Shown here: positions 12,196 through 23,800 of the stretch, piece by piece
Position numbering within the stretch: position 1 is the first letter of the stretch
Layout of the letters: each line of letters starts with the position of its first letter
Source: Actinernus sp. WN-2022
Taxonomy: Eukaryota; Cnidaria; Anthozoa; Actiniaria; Actinernidae
Direction of reading: 5' to 3'
NCBI GenBank assembly: GCA_030867875.1
Contig: JAOWCC010000320.1
Location: forward strand, 1 to 64,000
Length of the DNA stretch: 64,000 bases
The notes under the pieces: model-generated
Databases searched by the model: none
The model's input: the letters and a program-made list of their open reading frames with translations, nothing else
What the model was told of the DNA's origin: nothing
Translations under genes and position numbers: made by a program

Positions 12196-12910
12196 ATTGT
12201 TGGATGCAACATGTTGGATCCGTTTGAACACCCTGTTGGACGATGTTGGATGATGTTGGACAATGTTGCATGAAGTTCGAAACTAGTCAAACTTTTCATC
12301 CAACATCGTCCAACATTTCTTTTGTTATCGTGATCGATGAAGCATGTCCCAACATGTTGCATCCGTTTGAACGGCTTTCCCAACAATGTTGGACTCGCGC
12401 ACGCGCACTTCATTCGTCATTCGCGCTGTATCCATGGATATTTGATTTCGTTTACTACTTTCAGAAGATTTTGAGCAGGAAAACAGGAGCAAAACTCCTA
12501 CAAATGGAAAAAGGGAGGCGGTAAACACAGGGAAAGAAAAGTGCAAGACCAGACTGAAAGTGGTCAGACGCCGAAGTTGACGAACTGCTAGATCTGTTAG
12601 AAGATGGGACGTTTCAAGCAAAGATTATCACCTCGGGAACAAGAATGAAAGGGCCTACGAGAAAATGGAAGAATTAAGACTAGATATAACTATAACAGAC
12701 ATAAAAGCCAAAGTAACAGGCTTACGAGCGACGAAGGCGGACTTAAACAGCACCGGAATCCTTTGCGATATCACAGTATTATCCAACATGTTATCCAACA
12801 TGTTGGATTGATGTTGGATCCGTTTGAACACCCCCATCCAACATCGTGCAACATCGTGCAACCATGTTGGATCCAAAATGTTGGACGATGTTGCATCCGT
12901 TTGAACAGAC
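12195..12910. repeat. ATGTTGGATCC / TCCAACAT motif clusters
   Basis: Two clusters (12,195-12,390 and 12,775-12,910) of a motif combining palindromic CCAACATGTTGG with GGATCCGTTTGAAC, in both orientations. Examples are AACATGTTGGATCCGTTTGA near 12,210 and TGTTGGATCCGTTTGAAC near 12,815. The 380 bp between them has no recognised gene. This looks like the subterminal repeats of a non-autonomous transposon. Exact ends are unclear. Confidence 0.6.
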
Positions 12911-13581
12911 CTTAATAATATACCATATTGTATATTGTATTGACGGCGGTTAGCACTGATACCTTGATCAACTTTGTTTATTATACCTGTGTTTATCTTC
13001 CCCGTCGACGCAGATTCACAAGGTTCAAGGTTTTTATTTCCACAAAAACAAAACAATCATTACATTTAGGACATGCGACAAAATATATTTACTAATGTGG
13101 AGGAGCACAAGCATAAAACCACGAGGGTTACCAAAGTTGCTTTTGCCCCTGGAATACTTATTTAAATTAATCTATATATAAGACAAATAAAATATGATAT
13201 ATAAAAAGTGATTGTAGATAGTGCACTAGATCTAGTATGAGAGTTTGTGTAAACTAGACTGAAACAGAAATAAATGTATTTAAAAAAAATAAGATTAAAG
13301 TAACAGAGTTTAGGTTAAGTATTATATCTACGAGAAAGAGCAAAAATAGTAAATAGCACAAACGATAGTTTTTACAGAAACTAGTCGCCCACTGTATGTT
13401 TTCTCCTTACTCCATGTTTTATTTTTGTTTTTAAATGTTTGAACAAACTGGTGGACTTTAATTTTAATCAGTTTTACACACACCAGTGAAATTCATATTT
13501 ACAATACCAGAAACAAGTCAAACTTACATTTTCCAACTTAGGCTAAACGGGCAAATTGGGCATGCAAACAAAAACTTACAT
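12911..13581. other. AT-rich spacer, no gene
   Basis: No coding frame or RNA gene was recognised. It is low-complexity AT-rich DNA between the motif clusters and the next TIR element. Confidence 0.5.
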
Positions 13582-14061
13582 GACTAGGTGTGGCGAATTG
13601 CGAGACTTGCGTTTGCGTTTTCAAAATCCGAGCCCGAGACTTTAAAGCAATTTGAAATTCCGAGCCCGAGACTTTGAGATACGAGCTTGTTCGTTATAAA
13701 AATCGAAGCCCGAGTTATGATGAAACACCCAGTATCTTTCATCACGCCAGGTGAGGAATTATTAATAATAATAATAGTAAATATACCAGGAATTCACCAT
13801 TTAACCAATTAACTGTCGTTCGCGTACCTTGTAAAATACATGCAGAGGCCGCCAAGAAACCGTAACTCCAATAAAAGCTAATAAAAGAGTAAAAAGGCGT
13901 AACTCTGAGACCGTCTCCAAAAAAAAATCAGAGACTCCGAGATGGGAAAAGTAAAGAAAAATCGAGACTCAGAGACTGTACCTATAAAATGCGAGATTTC
14001 GAGACTTACCGACTTTTTGCGAGACCCTCCGCTTTTCTTGACACGATTCGCCACCCCTAGG
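13582..14061. mobile_element. Small TIR element, possibly hAT-like
   Basis: The left end CTAGGTGTGGCGAATTGCG pairs imperfectly with the right end CGATTCGCCACCCCTAG. Inside, short 'cgagcccgagactt' and 'gagactccgag' phrases repeat. The terminal sequence resembles (C/T)AGGGGTGGC ends seen in some hAT elements, but no clear 8-bp duplication was found. It is non-coding. Confidence 0.55.
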
Positions 14062-14875
14062 ACTTTTAAAGTAATAATTTAGATATCGATGTAGATGCTC
14101 GGTCTGTAACAACCAAATTTGTAAATATAATATGTTAATTTACATTTTAAAAAACTGTCTGTAAAAAAACTGTATGTACTTCAATATCACTATTCAAACT
14201 CAAACTCAATTTATGTAATTAATTAATTAATTAATTAGTAATGGGCTCCTGTCGTTTCATTAAAAACAATAACAATAACAACAATAATAATAATAATGTC
14301 TTTAATGAATCACCGATAAAATACATATCGTGTGTTAAGCTATAAGTAATAAAGCATAAATATACAACTCTCATAATATAACAAACGTGTAAATAAAAGT
14401 ATGTGGGAACAAAGACTATTAAATAGCTTGGGTAAGGGTGCGTTTACCAATTTCGTCGCTAAGCAGCGACGTTGCTATGAAGAGTCGGCGCGCGCGCACT
14501 CATGCAAACGGCGGGGGAAAACGTACTTCCGGTTTAGTGAAAAAGCAATAAAGTGATAAAGCCGAAAGCCGAGAAAAGCTTCAGGGAAAAGAAACTTCTG
14601 CAGCGCACTCAACGGCATAATTCCCCTTTTGAGAAAGGCTTTAAAAAAGTTAAACAGGAGCTCTTGCAAATCCTCCAATTGTAGCTGGGTCTATCAAAGT
14701 TATGCAACATATCAATTAGCCTTTTCGCAAATTGTCTCTATTTCCTTGAAACGTTTGTATTTATTTCACTAGCTCCGTTTCAGTTAATTTTACTTCACTG
14801 TGTATACAAAAAAAAAATATTCCGCCGTTCCGTCGAGCCGTCGAGCCGTCAAGCAGCAAATTACACCATCCGGGA
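14062..14875. other. Spacer inside giant element
   Basis: AT-rich, with a run of about six ATTA/TTAA units near 14,215-14,237. No gene was recognised. Short frames at 14,475-14,678 (minus) show no domain. Confidence 0.5.
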
Positions 14876-17800
14876 TTAAACGAGGCTGAACGCGGTGTTG
14901 AACGGGACTGAACGGGGTTTAACGAGGACGAACAGGGTTGAATGGGGATGAACAGGGTTGAACGGGGTTGAACAGGGTTTAACGAGGATGAACCGGGTTT
15001 AACGAGGATGAACAGGTTGAACGGAGTTGAACGAGGTTGAACAGGGTAGAACGAGGTTAAACGGGGTTAAACGCGGGGTTGAACAGGGTTGAACAGGGTT
15101 GAACGATGTTGAACGGAGTCGAACGAGGTTGAACGGAGTTGAACGGAGTTGAACGAGGTTGAACAGGGTTGAACGAGGTTGAACGATGATGAACAGGGTA
15201 GAACGAGGATGAACTGGGTTGAACGATGTTGAACAGGGTAGAACGGAGTTGAACAGGGTTGAACGAGGTTGAACAGGGTTCTAGGGTTGAACGAGGTTGA
15301 ACAGGGTTGAACGGGGTTGAACGTGGTTAAACGGGGTTGAACGGAGTTGAACGGAGTTGAACGGAGTTGAACGAGGTTGAACAGGGTTGAACGATGTTGA
15401 ACAGGGTAGGGTGAAACGGAGTTGAACGAGGGTGAACAGGGTTGAACGAGGTTGAACAGGGTAGAACGATGTTGAACGGGGATGAACAGGGTTGAACGGG
15501 GTTGAACTGGGTTGAACGGGGATGAACTGGGTGGGACGGAGTTGAACGAGGATGAACAGGGTGGAACGGAGTTGAACGAGGTTGAACAGGGTTGAACAGG
15601 GTTGAACGGAGTTGAACAAGGTTGAACAGGGTTGAACGATGTTGAACAGGGTAGAACGAGGTTAAACGGGGTTAAACGGCGGGGTTGAACGAGGTTGAAC
15701 AGGGTTGAACGATGTTGAACGGAGTCGAACGAGGTTGAACAGGGCTGAACGGAGTTGAACGAGGATGAACTAGGTTGAACGATGTTGAACAGGGTAGAAC
15801 GAGGATGAACTGGGTTGAACGGGGACGAACTGGGTTGAACGGAGTTGAACAGGGTTTAACGGGGATGAACGAGGTTGAACAGGGTTGAACAGGGTTGAAC
15901 AGGGTTGAACAGGGATAAACGGGGTTGAACGGAGTTGAACAGGGTTGAACGATGTTGAACAGGGTTGAACGAGGATGAACTGGGTTGAACGGGGATGAAC
16001 TGGGTTGAACGGGGATGAACTGGGTTGAACGGGGATGAACTGGGTTGAACGGAGTTGAACGAGTATGAACTGGGTTGAACGAGGTTGAACAGGGTTGAAC
16101 GAGGATGAACAGGGTTGAACAGGGTTGAACGAGGTTGAACAGGGTTGAACGAGGATGAACTGGATTGAACGATGTTGAACAGGGATGAACGATGTTGAAC
16201 GGAGTTGAACAGGGTTGAACGGAGTTGAACGAGGTTGAACAGGGTTGAACGAGGTTGAACAGGGTAGAACGAGGTTAAACGGGGTAGAACGAGGATGAAC
16301 TGGGTTGAACGATGTTGAACAGGATAGAACGAGGATGAACTGGGTTGAACGGGGATGAACTGGGTTGAACGGGGATGAACTGGGTGGAACGGAGTTGAAC
16401 GAGGATGAACAGGGTTGAACGGAGTTGAACAAGGTTGAACATGGTTGAACGAGGTTGAACAGGGTAGAACGAGGTTGAACGGGGTTAAACGGGGTTGAAC
16501 GAGGTTGAACAGGGTTGAACGGGGTCGAACGAGGTTGAACAGGGTAGAACGAGGATGAACAGGGTTGAACGGAGTTGAACAGGGTTGAACGGAGTTGAAG
16601 GAGGATGAACAGGGTTGAACGGAGTTGAACGAAGTTGAACAGGGATGAACGGGGTTGAACGGAGTTGAACAAGGTTGAACAGGGTTGAACGATGTTGAAC
16701 AGGGTAGAACGAGGATGAACTGGGTTGAACGGGGATGAACTGGGTTGAACGATGTTGAACAGGGTAGAACGAGGATAAACTGGGTTGAACGGGGATGAAC
16801 TGGGTTGAACGGGGATGAACTGGGTTGAACGGGGATGAACTGGGTTGAACAGGGTTGAACGAGGTTCAACAGGGTTGAACGAGGATGAACAGGGTTGAAC
16901 GGGGATGAACTGGGTTGAACGGAGTTGAACGAGGATGAACTGGGTTGAACGAGGTTGAACAGGGTTGAACGAGGATGAACAGGGTTGAACAGGGTTGAAC
17001 AGGGTTGAACGAGGTTGAACAGGGTTGAACGAGGATGAACTGGATTGAACGATGTTGAACAGGGATGAACGATGTTGAACGGAGTTGAACAGGGTTGAAC
17101 GGAGTTGAACGAGGTTGAACAGGGTTGAACGAGGTTGAACAGGGTAGAACGAGGATGAACTGGATTGAACGATGTTGAACTGGGTTGAACGATGTTGAAC
17201 GGAGTTGAACAGGGTTGAACGGAGTTGAACGAGGTTGAACAGGGTTGAACGGGGATGAACTGGGTTGAACGGGGATGTACAGGGTTGAACGGAGTTGAAC
17301 GAGGTTGAACAGGGTTGAACGAGGTTGAACCGGGTTGAACGATGTTGAACAGGGTTGAACGAGGATGAACAGGGTTGAACAGGGTTGAACGAGGTTGAAC
17401 AGGGTTGAACGAGGATGAACTGGATTGAACGATGTTGAACAGGGATGAACGATGTTGAACGGAGTTGAACAGGGTTGAACGGAGTTGAACGAGGTTGAAC
17501 AGGGTTGAACGAGGTTGAACAGGGTAGAACGAGGTTAAACGGGGTAGAACGAGGATGAACTGGGTTGAACGATGTTGAACAGGATAGAACGAGGATGAAC
17601 TGGGTTGAACGGGGATGAACTGGGTTGAACGGGGATGAACTGGGTGGAACGGAGTTGAACGAGGATGAACAGGGTTGAACGGAGTTGAACAAGGTTGAAC
17701 ATGGTTGAACGAGGTTGAACAGGGTAGAACGAGGTTGAACGGGGTTAAACGGGGTTGAACGAGGTTGAACAGGGTTGAACGGGGTCGAACGAGGTTGAAC

Positions 17801-20165
17801 AGGGTTGAACGGGGTCGAACGAGGTTGAACAGGGTAGAACGAGGATGAACAGGGTTGAACGGAGTTGAACAGGGTTGAACGGAGTTGAAGGAGGATGAAC
17901 AGGGTTGAACGGAGTTGAACGAAGTTGAACAGGGATGAACGGGGTTGAACGGAGTTGAACAAGGTTGAACAGGGTTGAACGATGTTGAACAGGGTAGAAC
18001 GAGGATGAACTGGGTTGAACGGGGATGAACTGGGTTGAACGATGTTGAACAGGGTAGAACGAGGATAAACTGGGTTGAACGGGGATGAACTGGGTTGAAC
18101 GGGGATGAACTGGGTTGAACGGGGATGAACTGGGTTGAACAGGGTTGAACGAGGTTGAACCGGGTTGAACGATGTTGAACAGGGTAGAACGGGGATGTAC
18201 AGGGTTGAACGGAGTTGAACGAGGTTGAACAGGGTTGAACGAGGTTGAACCGGGTTGAACGATGTTGAACAGGGTAGAACGAGGATGAACTGGGTTGAAC
18301 AGGGATGAACTGGGTTGAACGGAGTTGAACGAGGATGAACAGGGTAGAACGAGGTTAAACGGGGTAGAACGAGGATGAACTGGGTTGAACGATGTTGAAC
18401 AGGATAGAACGAGGATGAACTGGGTTGAACGGGGATGAACTGGGTTGAACGGGGATGAACTGGGTGGAACGGAGTTGAACGAGGATGAACAGGGTTGAAC
18501 GGAGTTGAACGGAGTTGAACGGAGTTGAACGGAGTTGAACGGAGTTGAACAGGGTTGAACGAGGTTGAACAGGGTTAAACGAGGATGAACAGGGTAGAAC
18601 GAGATTAAACGAGGTTGAACAGGGTTGAACGAGGTTGAACGGGGATGAACTGGGTTGAACGGGGATGAACAGGGTTGAACGAGGTTGACGGAGTTGAACG
18701 AGGTTGGACAGGGATGAACGATGTTGAACAGGGATGAACGATGTTGAACGGAGTTGAACAGGGTTGAACGGAGTTGAACGAGGTTGAACAGGGTTGAACG
18801 AGGTTGAGCAGGGTTGAACGATGTTGAACAGGGTAGAACGAGGATGAACTGGGTTGAACGGGGATGAACTGGGTTGAACGGAGTTGAACGAGGATGAACA
18901 GGGTAGAACGAGGTTAAACGGGGTAGAACGAGGATGAACTGGGTTGAACGATGTTGAACAGGATAGAACGAGGATGAACTGGGTTGAACGGGGATGAACT
19001 GGGTTGAACGGGGATGAACTGGGTGGAACGGAGTTGAACGAGGATGAACAGGGTTGAACGGAGTTGAACGGAGTTGAACGAGGTTGAACAGGGTTGAACG
19101 AGGTTGAACAGGGTTGAACGAGGTTAAAGGAGGTTGAACAGGGTTGAACGAGGTTGAACGAGGATGAACTGGGTTGAACGGGGATGAACAGGGTTGAACG
19201 AGGTTGACGGAGTTGAACGAGGTTGAACAGGGATGAACGATGTTGAACAGGGATGAACGATGTTGAACGGAGTTGAACAGGGTTGAACGGAGTTGAACGA
19301 GGTTGAGCAGGGTTGAACGATGTTGAACAGGGTAGAACGAGGATGAACTGGGTTGAACGGGGATGAACTGGGTTGAACGGAGTTGAACGAGGATGAACAG
19401 GGTAGAACGAGGTTAAACGGGGTAGAACGAGGATGAACTGGGTTGAACGATGTTGAACAGGATAGAACGAGGATGAACTGGGTTGAACGGGGATGAACTG
19501 GGTTGAACGGGGATGAACTGGGTGGAACGGAGTTGAACGAGGATGAACAGGGTTGAACGGAGTTGAACGGAGTTGAACGAGGTTGAACAGGGTTGAACGA
19601 GGTTGAACAGGGTTGAACGAGGTTAAAGGAGGTTGAACAGGGTTGAACGAGGTTGAACGAGGATGAACTGGGTTGAACGGGGATGAACAGGGTTGAACGA
19701 GGTTGACGGAGTTGAACGAGGTTGAACAGGGATGAACGATGTTGAACAGGGATGAACGATGTTGAACGGAGTTGAACGAGGTTGAACGGAGTTGAACGAG
19801 GTTGAACAGGGTTGAACGGAGTTGAACAGGGTTGAACGGAGTTGAACGAGGTTGAACAGGGTTGAACGAGGTTGAACAGGGTTGAACGGAGTTGAACAGT
19901 GTTCAACGAGGATGAACGGGGAAGAACGGGGATGAACGGGGTTGAACGGGGTTGAACGGGGTTGAACGAGGTTGAACGGAGTTGAACGAGGCTGAACGAT
20001 GTTAAACAGGGGTGACCGGGATTGAACGAGACTGAACTGGGTTGAACGAGGCTGAACAGTCTTGAACGTGGTTGAACGCGGGGTCTGAACGAGGGGTTGA
20101 CCGGTGGAACGGTGTTGAACAGGGTTGAACGTGGTTGAATAACGAGGCTGAACGGTGTTGAAGCG
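14876..20165 (-). repeat. 10-bp minisatellite array, right arm
   Basis: The same decamer family as the left arm, inverted: the plus strand reads GTTGAACGAG, GTTGAACAGG, GATGAACTGG and so on. It has higher-order structure. The distinctive AGGATAGAAC unit recurs near 16,321, 17,581, 18,401, 18,960 and 19,459, and about 500 bp around 16,321 is repeated nearly word for word 1,260 bp later. Uninterrupted minus-strand frames of up to 730 codons encode only a FNPVQPRSTP-like decapeptide repeat and are not called as genes. Units degrade at both edges (14,876-15,000 and 19,990-20,165). Confidence 0.97.
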
Positions 20166-20263
20166 TAGTGTATAAGCGACTACCAGTACTCTCTAACAAA
20201 CAATCTTCTAAGTACATAATAATCTTCTTAGTACATAATAATTATCTTATGTGAAGTACCTAC

Positions 20264-20273
20264 CGGCAAAACG
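20264..20273. repeat. Right 10-bp target-site duplication
   Basis: CGGCAAAACG is identical to 1,892-1,901 and directly follows the right terminus GTACCTAC. Confidence 0.8.
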
Positions 20274-20881
20274 GTATGCTCCGCTGGCCAAAAGAACGAA
20301 GGCTCTGCTATCAAATACAAATTACCGAGGGTTTCAACTTTTTTAGTAAATAATTTTATAACTTAGTAAACTCACAGAGAATTACAAATTAAGAAAACCT
20401 CAACCTGTTAAAGTCTTAGGCTTAGCTTTTAAGTAGTTTTCTTATTTTTTGACAAAACAGTTCACAAATGGATGCTTTTAAGCAGAAATTCTAAAATCAC
20501 GGGTATGTGCCTGTTGTTTCATTTCAGTTTTCGCGGGAAACTGGGGGCGGCCGCGCCGACAAGAAATAGCAAATACGCATGCGCGTAACGTTTTGCCGCG
20601 ATGTGGACGTGGGGCCAACGGAGGGCCAACGTCGGCCAACGTGACCTTGTCATTCAAAGAGGCCGAGCCACGCACTTAGGAGCCTGGGCAACAATTATTT
20701 CAAGATAGCTCTTTTTCTTCAACTCGGCATGATCTTGTGTTATTTAATTGGAAAATAACTAACACACAGATTCATGATCTCGAATTTATTTTCAGAAAGG
20801 CCCAGATAGAAAGCTATACACGAAGTAGCTGTCACGGAACACGATTGTGAATATTAATTATTATATTTAAGGTATTTAGCG
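20274..20881 (+). promoter_or_regulatory. Upstream region of DUF445 gene
   Basis: A GC-richer patch (about 20,540-20,690) with three GGCCAACG-like repeats (near 20,610, 20,625 and 20,634) lies 200-340 bp before the start codon, as expected of a metazoan promoter. No TATA box was identified. Any transcription start is inference. Confidence 0.35.
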
Positions 20882-23800
20882 ATGCCCCGTAGCAATTCAA
20901 GGTATGGTACTTTCGAAGGAAGTACGGAGAGCAGTAGAACAGAATTATTCGCAATCGATGGAAGAAGCTATGAAAGAGAAACAGTGAGTGAGGTAAAGTA
21001 TTTCTAAAGTGTACCAGAGCCTAGAGGGGCAGGGAAAAGCGTTGCATGCAAATATACATATTTAATACAGCCATTATTTACATTTCACATTATTTCATAA
21101 AACTTCATTTTGATATTTATTACTTCAGAGATATTATTTTTGCGATCGAAATTTTAACTACGTGACAAAATTATACTTATATTTATATGTCAATTCCAAA
21201 CCTGCCTTATCCTCCCCCTCCCCCTGGGGCATACATTTACGTCAGGGCATTTGTCAAAGACAGTACATTTTATATCAGTGTTTGCCGCTCCCCTTGGGGG
21301 GTTGTTAATTATGCACCTATCAATGTCAACCCCCGGGGGGGGGGGGGGGGGGGAGGCCAGGCAGATGTGGGGCATTTAACTTTTTGGGAGAATTTTTGGT
21401 CAAAATCCCCACCCTGGGGACTAAATTCTGGGTCAAAACGGATCAAATCCCCCACCCTTGTATGAAATTGATTTACACAAATTCAAGAAGTATTTGGAAT
21501 GATCTATAGTAAATAGGAATGAAACGTTGAAGTATTAAATTAATTTATATTTTTAATGTGAACTGGATGGTAAACCTACCTTTTAGACGAATCCAAAATG
21601 GCCGACAAACATGAGGCACCGATATTTAGTACCAGTCCCTCTCTTCCAAAAGTCAAATGTCCCCACCCTGGGGTCCAGGCTCCTGTTCAAATTCCCCAGG
21701 GTGGGGACACCAAGAATGGTCAAATGCTCCACATCTGCCCGGCCTCCCCCCCCCCCCCTTCCCCTGGGGGTTGACATTGATAGGTGCATTAGTGGGAAAT
21801 TGAAATTTGGGTGGGGGTGTGCTGCCACCCTTTATATTTATACCCTATTTCAGACAAAAAATTATGATTTTCCATACCCTTTTTCAGACGTGACCCCGAA
21901 AATCTGTACCCATGCCAAAATCATATATCTAATCCAATGACATCTTTCACTGTGATTTGTTCTCTTTCTCAATTTATTTTGAAGATCAATGTCAAAATAA
22001 CAAGAAACTATAAAGAGAAATTATTGAAGTCAAAAATCATAGTCCCCATTCCAGACTAAAAAGGTAACATTTATAACCCTATTTCAGACTAAATCAACTC
22101 AAAAACCATACCCTTTGGGTGGCACATACCTGTATAGCTTTAGTATATGGGAGTACATGTATATATAGCTTATATACGATTGTTGCCTGCCATTACTCGG
22201 ACTAGAATTGGAGTACTATGATGTTGTAGTAGCAAAAACATGGCTACGTTAGTCTAATTTTAATATATAAAATTTTAATGGCTAAGAGCTTGTACACACG
22301 TTTGAACTTTAAAAAATGCCTTAAGTTGCTCTGTCGTATAACTGTTGCATAGATGACACCATGAAAAGACTGTTAAAGTGCCTTATATCACCCTTTTGTA
22401 ATTTTGATAGCATATGAACCTCCAAAAAGTTGTGAGTACTTCTGTGAAGAAAGTTTTGGTTTAAAGTGAATAGTGAATGTTCTACGCTTGTTTGAAATCG
22501 TGTAAATGTGACCTTTCCTGACCCATGACCGCATAAGTAAAAGCCTGGGTCAAAACCTGGGTAGATGTCATCTCATTAATGCATTATTCTCCATGGCGCC
22601 TTTTTATCACAACAACATCAATGCATAGAAAATATACAGTTTTTGAGTTGTTGGTAAAGAAAAAAGTCATTTTAGTCAACATGTTAAGTATTTCTTCAAA
22701 TGATTACAAAGCCGAATTAATTATATGACGTCAAGATGACGTCTATACAGGTATCGACCAAGGCTTTTACTTACGCAGTCATGGGTCAGGAAAGGTTACA
22801 TTTACACGATTTCAAACAAGCGTAGAACGTAAAGTATTCACTCAAAACCAAAACTTTCTTCACAGAAGTACTCAAAACTTTTTGGAGGTTCATAAGCTAT
22901 AAAAATTGGAAAAGGATTATAGGCACTTTAAACAAAGGATTGCTCATTTCTAGTAATGTTGGGCCAGTCTAGCTCAAATTTATGGCCAAACTAACCAGAC
23001 TTCCTGTAGGAATTTTGACTTTTAAAAGATTTGAAATGGTAAGTACTACCATTTGCAAGCTACCGTTAAGTGTGAACCTTTTTCCGCGTTCGTTTATGTT
23101 TGAAACTAGACGTCTGGCGTGCCAAACCTGTGCAATTTGTCGGCAAACTAATTAGTTTCAACCTTAATGTTGAAAACCTTTGATATGTCTTCTACCGTCG
23201 TGCAACTCAGATTATGCCAAGAGACAGTTATTGTCTTGCATCTCTCATAATTCTGAGCATCCAGAACTTGAACTTGAACCGACATTTATATGATTTAGGA
23301 AAATCTAGCTGAAAAGTTCCCAAACCTGAATCCCACTCGCTGAAACGTGAAGGCGAGACATGTCAAAGGTTGTCACAATCGCGGTTAAATTGCAAAGGTT
23401 TGTGCCGCCAAACGTCTAGGTTTCAAACATAAACGAACGCGGAAAAAGGTTCACGCTTAACGGTAGCTTGCAAATGGTAGTATTTGTAGTACTATTACTT
23501 TCCAAAACTGAAAAAACAAAAACAGGAAAAGTGTAATATTTGATTGCAGTAGCACTTTAAATAAAGTTTATCAATCGACTCTCTCCCATCCCAAATTCTG
23601 ATTGGTTGATTCACCTACGAATAATGGTCTGAGTATGTGCAGTCATGATAATTCAATATGTTCTGCAAATAACGATCTGAGTATAATTTATATAATTATG
23701 CACTGTTGACCACTCCATTAATTTTGGTAAACAAGGCAGCCATTGGTGACTCAAAGATCCAGTTTAGAACGTCTGTAGGTAAAGTTATATTTTGTTGAAT

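Larger units (their letters stand above)
1902..20263. mobile_element. Giant TIR element with minisatellite arms
   Basis: The plus strand begins GTAGGTACTTCACATAAG and ends CTTATGTGAAGTACCTAC. The unique inverted ends continue for about 33 bp, and a perfect 10-bp direct duplication (CGGCAAAACG) flanks the whole. Inward of the ends lie long arrays of a 10-bp minisatellite, about 5.7 kb on the left and 5.3 kb on the right, in opposite orientation, so they act as extended inverted repeats. The right end also has a short internal duplication (attattatgtactta...) absent on the left. The centre (7.7-14.9 kb) holds a dead LINE, a smaller TIR element and unrecognised sequence. No transposase frame was found, so it looks non-autonomous. 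A 10-bp duplication is compatible with Mutator-like elements (8-11 bp), but the superfamily is undetermined. The alternative is a local inverted duplication of a satellite; the flanking duplication argues against it. Confidence 0.8.

Noticed and set aside
15281..19906. Minus-strand frames up to 730 codons in the right array
   Set aside because: Same satellite by-product in inverted orientation; overlapping frames are equally open.
1941..20165. CRISPR-like array
   Set aside because: There are no unique spacers between repeats, the unit is 10 bp, and the genome is eukaryotic with spliced genes.
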